Below are positions 1-5,688 of a DNA stretch of 10,242 bases, piece by piece; position 1 is the first letter of the stretch; each line of letters starts with the position of its first letter. The stretch spans positions 1 through 10,242 of the forward strand of contig JAGXHZ010000023.1 in the NCBI GenBank assembly GCA_024635855.1. The letters are read 5' to 3'. Origin of the DNA: Sulfuricurvum sp. (GTDB lineage: Bacteria > Campylobacterota > Campylobacteria > Campylobacterales > Sulfurimonadaceae). The position numbers and the translations under genes were made by a program. The notes under the pieces were generated by a model. The model made no database searches. It was not told the origin of the DNA and saw only the letters and a list, made by a program, of their open reading frames with translations.

Positions 1-46
1 GTACATTACTGATCCTGAAACGATAAAATAACCTCTTTCTCTGGGG

Positions 47-928
47 TTATACCCCCGTATTACACGCTTCTAACGTCCCTTTATCAAATCCACGTTTAAA
101 CCACTCCATCCGCATCACCGAGCTTCCGTGAGTAAACGCATCGGGGACGACATATCCTTGTGATTGTTTTTGAAGGGTGTCATCTCCGATCTGACTGGCG
201 GCGTTGAGTGCCTCTTCGATATCCCCCTCTTCGAGTACTGCTCTCTCTTTTTGGGTGTGGTATGCCCATACTCCGGCATAACAATCGGCTTGAAGTTCCA
301 CTTTTACCTGTACGGCATTCCCTTTTGTCTTGCTCGATTTCTCTTGAGCACTGTGCGCTTTATTCAATGTCCCGAGTTGATTTTGAACATGGTGACCGAT
401 TTCATGCGAAATCACGTACGCTTGGGCAAAATCTCCGGGCGCATTGTGACGCTGAGACAGCTCATCGAAAAAGCTCAAATCCAAATACACCTTTTGATCA
501 ACAGGGCAGTAAAATGGTCCAACCTGAGCATCGGCATATCCGCAGCCGCTTTGGACGCTTCCGCGAAATAGTACTAACTTCGGTTTGGGATAGGTTAGCC
601 CTTCTTGCTTAAAAATCTTTGTCCATACCTCCTCTGTTTGCCCTAAAACAGCGGCTACAAACTGGGCACTGCGATCATCATCCGGTTGACTAACAGCCGT
701 GTTAGTACGTGTTTGAGTATCGAGCAAAGTGAGAGGATTGTATCCCATAAAATACGCAACAATCCCTATCACCAAAACAATCCGCCCGATATTGGTTCCC
801 ATCAAAAACCGAATAATCGGAATAAGCAGATTTGTCCCTCTCCCGCTACCGAAATTCATCCGTCCTCCGGAGCCTTGAGAGCGTAAATCCTCAATATTAG
901 TACTTCGCTTTAGATCTTCCCATTTCAT
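47..928 (-). CDS. YpfJ-family neutral zinc metallopeptidase, membrane-anchored
   Basis: The predicted protein is 293 aa, close to the roughly 290 aa usual for YpfJ-type peptidases. The N-terminus starts MKWEDLKRSTNIEDLR, the usual opening of the family. A Gly-rich stretch (about 18-32) is followed by one hydrophobic segment (about 46-62), so it is probably a single-pass inner-membrane protein with the catalytic domain outside. The zinc site is visible as HEIGHH (H165, E166, H169), with a downstream ELQADCYAG (E201) that probably supplies the third ligand. A family-typical SGCGYADAQVGPFYCP block carries two cysteines (C119, C131). I chose the ATG at 928 over an upstream in-frame TTG at 961 because AGGG lies about 8 nt before the ATG and MKW is the conserved beginning. 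It stands alone, divergent from the plus-strand operon. The physiological substrate of the family is unknown; any link to the neighbouring metabolism is not supported. Confidence 0.88.
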   Translation of the reverse strand: MKWEDLKRSTNIEDLRSQGSGGRMNFGSGRGTNLLIPIIRFLMGTNIGRIVLVIGIVAYFMGYNPLTLLDTQTRTNTAVSQPDDDRSAQFVAAVLGQTEEVWTKIFKQEGLTYPKPKLVLFRGSVQSGCGYADAQVGPFYCPVDQKVYLDLSFFDELSQRHNAPGDFAQAYVISHEIGHHVQNQLGTLNKAHSAQEKSSKTKGNAVQVKVELQADCYAGVWAYHTQKERAVLEEGDIEEALNAASQIGDDTLQKQSQGYVVPDAFTHGSSVMRMEWFKRGFDKGTLEACNTGV

Positions 929-1071
929 AATATCATCCCTATCTTCTCTATTTCGCTCCAAAGCTCTGCTTAGGAATCTATCTTATTAGCTGCTGTATTT
1001 TAGCAATATTTATCCTTTAATCTGAACCAACTACAATTCATCCACATTTTTATTTTAAAATACCGTAGCCT

Positions 1072-1097
1072 CAAAATATAATAACGATTATATTTTG
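1072..1097. repeat. Perfect 11-bp inverted repeat, possible operator
   Basis: CAAAATATAAT (1072-1082) and its exact reverse complement ATTATATTTTG (1087-1097) flank a 4-nt spacer AACG. The core AAAATATAAT recurs as a direct copy at 1114-1123, over the predicted -10 box. The right arm touches the possible -35 box. Such placement fits a regulator binding site. A cruciform or a terminator is less likely because the arms are almost purely A/T and no separate U-tract follows. No known box (Fur, CRP/FNR) is clearly matched. Confidence 0.6.
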
Positions 1098-1123
1098 GAT
1101 TAGCTATACTTTGAAAATATAAT
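1095..1123 (+). promoter_or_regulatory. Putative sigma70-type promoter of the plus-strand operon
   Basis: A perfect TATAAT (1118-1123) lies 17 nt downstream of TTGGAT (1095-1100), which is a partial -35 match. Transcription would begin near 1130, leaving a very short leader before the ATG at 1138. The region is strongly AT-rich, so a chance TATAAT is possible. It is the only good promoter candidate seen upstream of the five-gene run. Confidence 0.45.
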
Positions 1124-1137
1124 ACATGGGGATTACA

Positions 1138-1605
1138 ATGCGTTCTTTTTATTTCGCTTCTTTACTTTTACTCGGCTCATTTTCCAATGCTAGTGCTTTT
1201 GATCTTGGCGGACTGATGCAAACCGTGGCTCCTGTGGCTACCGCAGTTGCTCCTATCACAGATGCGAAGCTTGTCTCCAACCCGTTAATCAAAAACCTCA
1301 CCACTTCTTTGGGTGTTACTCCCACCCAAGCCATTGGCGGAACAGCTGCTATTCTTAATGACGCCAAAGGCAATATGAAGCCTGCCGACTTCAAAACCCT
1401 CACAAAACAAGTCCCTCAGGTAAATACGCTCCTCGCTGCAGCACCTGCTGGGATGTTAGGGCTTGGAAGCCTTGGTTCACAGTTTTCCATGTTGGGGATG
1501 GATGCTTCCATGCTCGATAAATTCTCTCCGCTCGTCCTCCAATACCTCCAAAACGGTGCAACACCAAGTATGGATAAAATTGTAGCCGCAGCATTCGCAC
1601 AATAA
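1138..1605 (+). CDS. Exported DUF2780-like protein of unknown function
   Basis: The protein is 155 aa from the ATG at 1138, with a clear Sec signal peptide (MRSFYFASLLLLGSFSNASA, cleavage probably after about residue 20-21). The mature part has the layout of DUF2780 (VcgC/VcgE) proteins: a stretch like LTTSLGVTPTQAIGGTAAIL, then a segment around MKPADFKTLTKQVPQV and LLAAAP, a Gly/Leu/Met-rich loop, and a final helix LDKFSPLVLQYLQNGA. There are no cysteines or enzyme motifs, so it is probably periplasmic or envelope-associated. An in-frame ATG at 1126 exists, but the ATG at 1138 is preceded by GGGGAT at a suitable distance and directly begins the signal peptide. Its stop overlaps the mobA start by 1 nt (TAATG), so the two are probably translationally coupled. 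DUF2780 assignment is from recognition of the pattern, not from a search. No function is known. Confidence 0.75.
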   Translation: MRSFYFASLLLLGSFSNASAFDLGGLMQTVAPVATAVAPITDAKLVSNPLIKNLTTSLGVTPTQAIGGTAAILNDAKGNMKPADFKTLTKQVPQVNTLLAAAPAGMLGLGSLGSQFSMLGMDASMLDKFSPLVLQYLQNGATPSMDKIVAAAFAQ

Positions 1606-2186
1606 TGTTTACTCTCCCTTGTATTCTCTTCGCAGGGGGTAAAAGTTCCCGCATGGGACAAGACAAATCTCTTCTGCCCTTTGGTGAATATACCTCTCTT
1701 TCCGCGTTCCAATACAACCGACTCACCAAGCTTTTCAACAATGTCTATATTTCTACCAAAACACGTGAAAAATTCGATTTTGAAGCCCAATTTATCCTTG
1801 ATGCAGAGAATACCGATTTTGCTCCAACCGTAGGTTTTGTGAGTGCTTTTGAAAACTTGGGATGTGAACGTTTTTTTGCCTTAAGTGTCGATACCCCTTT
1901 TGTTAATGTCGATACCATCGAAACCCTTCTACGCTGTGATGAACCTCATCACGATGCCGTTATCGCCAAAACCGTTTCTGGGACTCACCCGCTGTGCGGA
2001 ATCTATCATCGCTCACTGTTGGAGAAGTTTCAGCAGATGCAACTCGAAAGTGACCACCGCTTAGGAAAACTTCTTTCCATGAGCCAAACGCGTTTTGTAG
2101 AATTTGAAGACGAAGAAATCTTTATGAATCTCAATCATCCTCACGAATATGAAGAAGCACTTTCACGCTATAATAATAAAAAATAA
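1605..2186 (+). CDS. mobA: Molybdenum cofactor guanylyltransferase
   Basis: MobA transfers GMP from GTP to Mo-molybdopterin in the cytoplasm, forming the guanine dinucleotide cofactor from which bis-MGD of DMSO-reductase-family enzymes is built. The 193-aa protein has the nucleotide-binding signature LFAGGKSSRMGQDKSLL at 8-24, where the consensus is LAGGxSxRMGxDKxLL. Also visible are a metal-binding aspartate in SVDTPF (D96), a HPLCGIY motif at 128-134, and a C-terminal NLNHPHEY resembling the family's NxNTPED motif. The length matches the family (about 190-200 aa). The start codon overlaps the stop of the preceding gene (TAATG), with moaC 15 nt downstream. The context is apt: a bis-MGD-type molybdoenzyme operon lies about 3 kb away, convergent with this gene. 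Confidence 0.92.
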   Translation: MFTLPCILFAGGKSSRMGQDKSLLPFGEYTSLSAFQYNRLTKLFNNVYISTKTREKFDFEAQFILDAENTDFAPTVGFVSAFENLGCERFFALSVDTPFVNVDTIETLLRCDEPHHDAVIAKTVSGTHPLCGIYHRSLLEKFQQMQLESDHRLGKLLSMSQTRFVEFEDEEIFMNLNHPHEYEEALSRYNNKK

Positions 2187-2201
2187 ATAGGGGTTTACCC
2201 A

Positions 2202-2696
2202 ATGCATTTAACCCACCTCGATGAGCGTGACCGACCCAAAATGGTCGATGTCTCTGATAAAACTGCTACTACACGAGTCGCCGTTGCAAGCGGACTCATT
2301 ACGATGAGCCAAGATGCCTATGATGCCGTCGTCAACCAAACTGCCAAAAAAGGTCCCGTCCTCCAAACGGCTGTCATAGCCGCCATCATGGGAACCAAAA
2401 AGACAAGTGATCTCATCCCGATGTGCCATCCGTTAAATCTAAGTGGTGTAAACTGTGACATCGACGAACTTCCACAACTTCCTGGATTTCGTCTCACCGT
2501 CACAGCAAAACTAACAGGACAAACCGGCGTAGAGATGGAAGCCCTTACTGGAACCAGTATCGGATTACTCACCATTTACGATATGCTTAAAGCGATTGAT
2601 AAAGGGATGATCATTGGACCCATTCAACTCGAAACCAAATCAGGAGGAAAAAGTGGCGATTACATGCGAAATGAACGGACAAAAACTACAGCTTGA
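2202..2696 (+). CDS. moaC: Cyclic pyranopterin monophosphate synthase
   Basis: MoaC converts the MoaA product (3',8-cyclo-7,8-dihydro-GTP) to cyclic pyranopterin monophosphate, the first stable intermediate of molybdenum cofactor synthesis in the cytoplasm. The 164-aa protein carries all hallmark blocks: MVDVSDK (14-20), [13 protein letters not shown] (66-78), TGVEMEALT (108-116) and [14 protein letters not shown]. The catalytic residues known in E. coli MoaC (K51, H77, E112, E114, D128, K131) align at K50, H76, E111, E113, D127 and K130, so it should be active. AGGGG lies 8 nt before the ATG. Its 3' end overlaps the next gene by 44 nt. No moaA, moaB, moaD, moaE or moeA gene is in the window. 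Confidence 0.96.
   Translation: MHLTHLDERDRPKMVDVSDKTATTRVAVASGLITMSQDAYDAVVNQTAKKGPVLQTAVIAAIMGTKKTSDLIPMCHPLNLSGVNCDIDELPQLPGFRLTVTAKLTGQTGVEMEALTGTSIGLLTIYDMLKAIDKGMIIGPIQLETKSGGKSGDYMRNERTKTTA
2642..2655 (+). promoter_or_regulatory. Ribosome binding site fixing a GTG start inside moaC
   Basis: A consensus AGGAGG (2642-2647) is followed by five A residues and GTG (2653-2655): AGGAGGAAAAAGTG. It lies within the moaC coding region and defines the start of the DUF493 gene in another frame. The alternatives ATG 2614 and ATG 2671 have no comparable Shine-Dalgarno at a suitable distance. Confidence 0.75.
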
Positions 2697-2925
2697 ATAT
2701 CCATGCTCATGGTGCTATAAAGTCATAGCATTCGAGCGGGCAGGTATTGAGATAGCGGCGATGGAAATTTTTTCCGAACGGATTTATTCACTCAAACCAT
2801 CCAACACGAGCGGCAGCGGAAAATATGTCAGCATGAACTTAGAACTGTTGGTGCATAATGAGGATGAACGTACCTTTTTTTACGAAACACTCAAAGCGCA
2901 CCATCACATCAAAATGGTACTATAA
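2653..2925 (+). CDS. DUF493 family protein (HP0495/YbeD-like)
   Basis: This small cytoplasmic protein is 90 aa from GTG 2653. It matches the DUF493 family of YbeD/HP0495-type ferredoxin-like-fold proteins through [14 protein letters not shown] near the N-terminus (family IxYPCxWxYKVI), a central [17 protein letters not shown] (HP0495-like NTSKNAKFYSFNVSMEV) and a short C-terminal helix ending HIKMVL. Length fits the family (about 85-95 aa). The start is chosen from the consensus AGGAGG five nt before GTG; this makes the gene overlap moaC by 44 nt. An ATG at 2671 would give an 84-aa version starting [11 protein letters not shown] and is the main alternative. Family function is not established beyond a proposed regulatory role, and nothing visible ties it to molybdenum metabolism except operon membership. 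Confidence 0.82.
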   Translation: MAITCEMNGQKLQLEYPCSWCYKVIAFERAGIEIAAMEIFSERIYSLKPSNTSGSGKYVSMNLELLVHNEDERTFFYETLKAHHHIKMVL

Positions 2926-2934
2926 AGGAAATAC

Positions 2935-3906
2935 ATGAGCCTCGAAACTTTTGAAAATCAATTTAATCTTCAAGCCATTGACAAGCTCCCTTTAGAGGAG
3001 TTAAAAAGTCTCACGTCCTCCCTCTTAAAAGAGGAAGCCTCTTCTCTCCATAATGAACTCGAAGAACTCATCGAGCAAAAAGAAAAAATAGAGCGTCAAA
3101 TATCTCGAAAAAGTGATGAATTGCAGCACCTGAAATATCAATGTTTTGATGTTTTAGAAAAAAAGTTCAGTGATAATGAAGAGATTTTAGCGAAATTACA
3201 CCTCATCAAAATTCAATCCGTAGATCTGCTTGACATACTTGAAGAGATGGTCGAATCAGCGATTATCACAACCCTCGAAAAGGGATCTGACACCGAAGAG
3301 ACTCTTCATGAAATTATCAAAGAGATAACTTTCCAAACACTAAATGCCAATGTCCTAAATGCCGTTCGTATTCGTCGTATCTTTTCAAGCATACTTCAAA
3401 GTGCCCTTAATGTTGCCGAAGCAACACCCAATCAAGCTGAACCGATTTTACGGGGAACGCTTTTGGGTATCCGGTCAGCACTCCACAAATCGATAGAAAA
3501 ATTCCGCCAATATCTCCTCTATCTTCCCGATGAAATCCGAGCGCTCTACCATAAAGAGTATCAGTTGATCGAAGATGAATTGGAACAAATCCATACACTC
3601 TTTGGAAAAATTGTCCACTCACTTTCCAAACATAACTCTCCCATCCTCATAGAAAAGCTCACGGCTATTGGAGCAGAAATTCGTCTTGACAGCGATGAAC
3701 TCTCAATTTTGTCGCAGGAAACAGCCAAGCTTCTCCAAAGCAAACTTTCAAAACTCCGTCAAGAAGTAAGTGAACGCAGTGCCGCACTGCTCAATTCAAA
3801 CTCAGCACAAGAAGCAAAAGCAATGGGTAAACGCGCTTGGAGTGTTGCTAAATCAACGATGGAAGGGGCACTCAAAAGTGCCAAAGAGGCTATGGAGAAG
3901 AAATAG
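2935..3906 (+). CDS. Long alpha-helical coiled-coil protein, unknown function
   Basis: I do not recognise this 323-aa protein with confidence. It is highly charged and almost wholly predicted helical. A strong heptad-like coiled coil rich in Glu/Lys lies at about 38-70 (LHNELEELIEQKEKIERQIS), with further amphipathic helices at about 80-160 and 200-290. The C-terminal 30 residues (AWSVAKSTMEGALKSAKEAM) form a small-residue-rich amphipathic helix resembling phasin-like or membrane-surface helices. There is no signal peptide, transmembrane segment or catalytic motif, so it is probably cytoplasmic or peripherally membrane-bound. A good Shine-Dalgarno (AGGAA) precedes the ATG, 9 nt after the DUF493 stop, making it the last gene of the mobA-moaC operon. 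Comparable helical proteins occur as scaffolds, phasins or chemotaxis-like adaptors; none is supported here. Confidence 0.8.
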   Translation: MSLETFENQFNLQAIDKLPLEELKSLTSSLLKEEASSLHNELEELIEQKEKIERQISRKSDELQHLKYQCFDVLEKKFSDNEEILAKLHLIKIQSVDLLDILEEMVESAIITTLEKGSDTEETLHEIIKEITFQTLNANVLNAVRIRRIFSSILQSALNVAEATPNQAEPILRGTLLGIRSALHKSIEKFRQYLLYLPDEIRALYHKEYQLIEDELEQIHTLFGKIVHSLSKHNSPILIEKLTAIGAEIRLDSDELSILSQETAKLLQSKLSKLRQEVSERSAALLNSNSAQEAKAMGKRAWSVAKSTMEGALKSAKEAMEKK

Positions 3907-3915
3907 CATCCCGTC

Positions 3916-3935
3916 ATACCCGCGAAGGCGGGTAT
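3916..3935. repeat. REP-like GC-rich palindrome, possible bidirectional terminator
   Basis: ATACCCGC (3916-3923) and GCGGGTAT (3928-3935) form a perfect 8-bp stem around GAAG. It sits exactly in the 32-nt gap between convergent genes. The sequence, with its GTCAT prefix, resembles the dispersed GTCATTCCCGCGAAGGCGGGAAT-type elements known from many proteobacterial genomes. No T-run follows on either strand, so factor-independent termination would be weak; transcript stabilisation or a dispersed repeat is equally possible. Confidence 0.65.
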
Positions 3936-3938
3936 TAG

Positions 3939-5024
3939 CTACATATCCCTAGCTAACGTAAACATATTGCTAAACTCTTTTTTATAGCCGGAACAACGAT
4001 CACAAATCGGATCCCCGCCTTTATAGGGGAACGGACATCGGCACTCATTACACATCACCATCTCATAATGGACCAATTGTTCTGCACGCTCGTATGCGAT
4101 GCTCACCATGTCAAAACCGACTTTTGCAGTGATGGCATTGGGTTTACAAATATCTTCACATATCCCGCATCCGATACACTTGCCCTGAGAAAAATAGATC
4201 CCTTGCTTATCAGAGGTTGGAAACAGTGCATCGGTCGGACAAAATTGGGTACAATCACCGCAATTCGTACAAAGATCAAAAGCAATTTGTTTGTTAAAAA
4301 AAAGCGGTGAAGATTCTGAAAAATCCGTTACCGCCATTGCTGTAACCACATCTTTGAGACTGTTTTTTAATAACACTTTCTTAAGTGGCGTTGTCATATT
4401 GGGAAGAGCGTGATGGGTTGCGGTCATACTTTTTTGTACTTTTGGAGCATCTGCCACTGCTTCCTTTACTTTTTCCAATCCTTTGCGGAAAAGGGCACGG
4501 CGCGGTTCTTGTTCCTCCTGAACTTCAAGAGTATCAATTTTTTTATCCACTGAAATTTGTACTAAAAAATCATTTGCTTGAGTAATAGCCCATCGTATAG
4601 CTTCTTCCATCTTTCCCTGTTCATTCAATACACAGGTGGAACAATGACTCATGTCACATACAACAGCCAATTCTCCTCGCAAGGTCATCGTCAACAGATG
4701 TTCGGTATCAAATACACCTAAACACGGAGTTGTACTTTTACACGAGAGCTGAGTGTTTGTCTGAGATTGAAAAGATACCGAAAATTCATTGGGATCAAAA
4801 CTCTCAATTTCAAAAGCTTCCGTAGGGCAGCTTCCGATACATCCTGCACATTCGATGCACTCATTGTCAAATAAAGTGAGTTTATTCCGGACTAAATGTA
4901 TTGCCTCTTTGGGACACAAATCGATACAAATATGACAATCATTATGAAAATATTCATTACGTAAACAACGTGTCGCCGTAAAACTAAAAAGATTATTCTT
5001 TTGAATAAAGTTATGATTACCCAT
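3939..5024 (-). CDS. Accessory polyferredoxin, four [4Fe-4S] motifs plus zinc-ribbon-like tail
   Basis: This 361-aa cytoplasmic iron-sulfur protein has no signal peptide. It has two separated ferredoxin modules. The first carries C30, C33, C37 (with C20 as possible fourth ligand) and C56, C59, C62, C66. The second carries C222, C225, C228, C232 (CTNCGDCTQFCP) and C253, C256, C259, C263 (CIGCGICEDICKP). A middle region has C95, C101 and CDMSHCSTC (C123, C128, C131), joined to the second module by a Glu/Lys-rich linker (about 150-205). The tail has CNECRC...CDRC (C305-C324), resembling a zinc ribbon. I chose ATG 5024, which overlaps the TorD stop by 8 nt and has AAGAG about 7 nt upstream, over ATG 5051, which lacks a Shine-Dalgarno. 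The pairing with TorD suggests a role in maturing or supplying electrons to the molybdoenzyme. That role is inferred. Confidence 0.85.
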   Translation of the reverse strand: MGNHNFIQKNNLFSFTATRCLRNEYFHNDCHICIDLCPKEAIHLVRNKLTLFDNECIECAGCIGSCPTEAFEIESFDPNEFSVSFQSQTNTQLSCKSTTPCLGVFDTEHLLTMTLRGELAVVCDMSHCSTCVLNEQGKMEEAIRWAITQANDFLVQISVDKKIDTLEVQEEQEPRRALFRKGLEKVKEAVADAPKVQKSMTATHHALPNMTTPLKKVLLKNSLKDVVTAMAVTDFSESSPLFFNKQIAFDLCTNCGDCTQFCPTDALFPTSDKQGIYFSQGKCIGCGICEDICKPNAITAKVGFDMVSIAYERAEQLVHYEMVMCNECRCPFPYKGGDPICDRCSGYKKEFSNMFTLARDM

Positions 5025-5586
5025 TGGCAATCTCTTGGTGTAAATATTCATAATCTGAAGCTAGAAACTCCACCATAAAATCACATATATCTTTGTAAAA
5101 AGGGGTGTCTGCCATACTTTTCATCCCTAACATATAGGGGATAACCCACATAAATAAGTGTTCGTCCATAAACTGGACTTGTGCTTTCATTTCGTTACGA
5201 AATACCAGCATCTGCATGAAAGCCAATTCGATTGAGAGATGATCCGGTGCCATAAGCTCGGTTTGATCCATATTAAGCTCAAAACCGTGCGTAAAATAAA
5301 AAGCCATTACCGGATTTTGCAATCCAACAAGCGTCTCATTTTTCGCATCCAAAACAAACGACTCAACCGGTTGTGTATTGAGAAAAAAGAGAGAAGTATA
5401 ATCGGTATTCAATGCCGAATAAAGTTCCTCTTCATTGGTTGCATCAAACCACGCTTTCGTCTCTTCACCAATAACCTCGAGTAATTGCTGATTATTTTTA
5501 AGGTCAGTGATAAAACGACGATCGGGGATATTGCTCATTACGCGCGATAAAAATGCATAGATATAACGTCGATACTCTGTATTCAT
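5017..5586 (-). CDS. TorD/DmsD-type molybdoenzyme chaperone
   Basis: The protein is 189 aa, cytoplasmic and all-helical. Recognised family features are an N-terminal helix RRYIYAFLSRVM, the signature APDHLSIELAFM (about 113-124; the family has a conserved PDH followed by a Glu-rich helix), and a later segment DEHLFMWVIPYMLG. Such proteins bind the Tat signal and the apo-form of a DMSO-reductase-family catalytic subunit, assist Mo-bisMGD insertion and hold back export until folding is complete. The obvious client is the alpha subunit upstream in the same operon; the equivalent position is held by SerD, ClrD, DdhD or EbdD in related operons. AGGAA lies 6 nt before the ATG. It is separated from the preceding gene by about 100 nt that includes a terminator-like hairpin, so its expression may be set differently from the structural genes. 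Confidence 0.88.
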   Translation of the reverse strand: MNTEYRRYIYAFLSRVMSNIPDRRFITDLKNNQQLLEVIGEETKAWFDATNEEELYSALNTDYTSLFFLNTQPVESFVLDAKNETLVGLQNPVMAFYFTHGFELNMDQTELMAPDHLSIELAFMQMLVFRNEMKAQVQFMDEHLFMWVIPYMLGMKSMADTPFYKDICDFMVEFLASDYEYLHQEIANG

Positions 5587-5651
5587 AAATAATTCCTAAA
5601 AAAAGTAAGGGATTGTGTCACACGAGGACTTTGAGACAGCAAAGCTTAGAC

Positions 5652-5681
5652 AATTAAAACACTAACCCAAAGAGGGGTTAG
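5652..5681 (-). terminator. Intrinsic terminator or attenuator inside the reductase operon
   Basis: Read on the minus strand, CTAACCC (5681-5675) pairs with GGGTTAG (5668-5662) around a 6-nt loop and is followed by TGTTTTAATT. It begins 7 nt after the stop of the small exported protein and precedes the torD-like gene by about 75 nt. The 7-bp stem and short T-run predict partial rather than complete termination, which would lower the chaperone and polyferredoxin relative to the structural subunits. The plus strand has no T-run after the hairpin. Confidence 0.55.
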
Positions 5682-5688
5682 GTCGGTG

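Noticed and set aside
28..55. Small inverted repeats (GGGGTTATACCCC at 43-55; ATAACC...GGTTAT at 28-50) as a terminator for the peptidase
   Set aside because: The stems are 5-6 bp, partly within the coding end, and no clear T-run follows on the minus strand. Too weak to list as a feature.
164..612. Two overlapping plus-strand open frames opposite the zinc peptidase
   Set aside because: Both are shadows of the HExxH peptidase gene; their proteins have no coherent domain.
929..1071. Promoter for the divergent peptidase gene
   Set aside because: A TAAAAT-like sequence exists on the minus strand near 995-1000 but no good -35 accompanies it; in such AT-rich DNA this is not convincing.
1126..1137. 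ATG at 1126 as start of the DUF2780-like gene
   Set aside because: It would lie upstream of the predicted transcription start and only adds MGIT before a complete signal peptide; GGGGAT serves the ATG at 1138 instead.
5022..5051. Upstream ATG at 5051 as start of the polyferredoxin
   Set aside because: It would overlap the chaperone gene by 35 nt and lacks a Shine-Dalgarno; ATG 5024 has AAGAG upstream and a compact 8-nt overlap.
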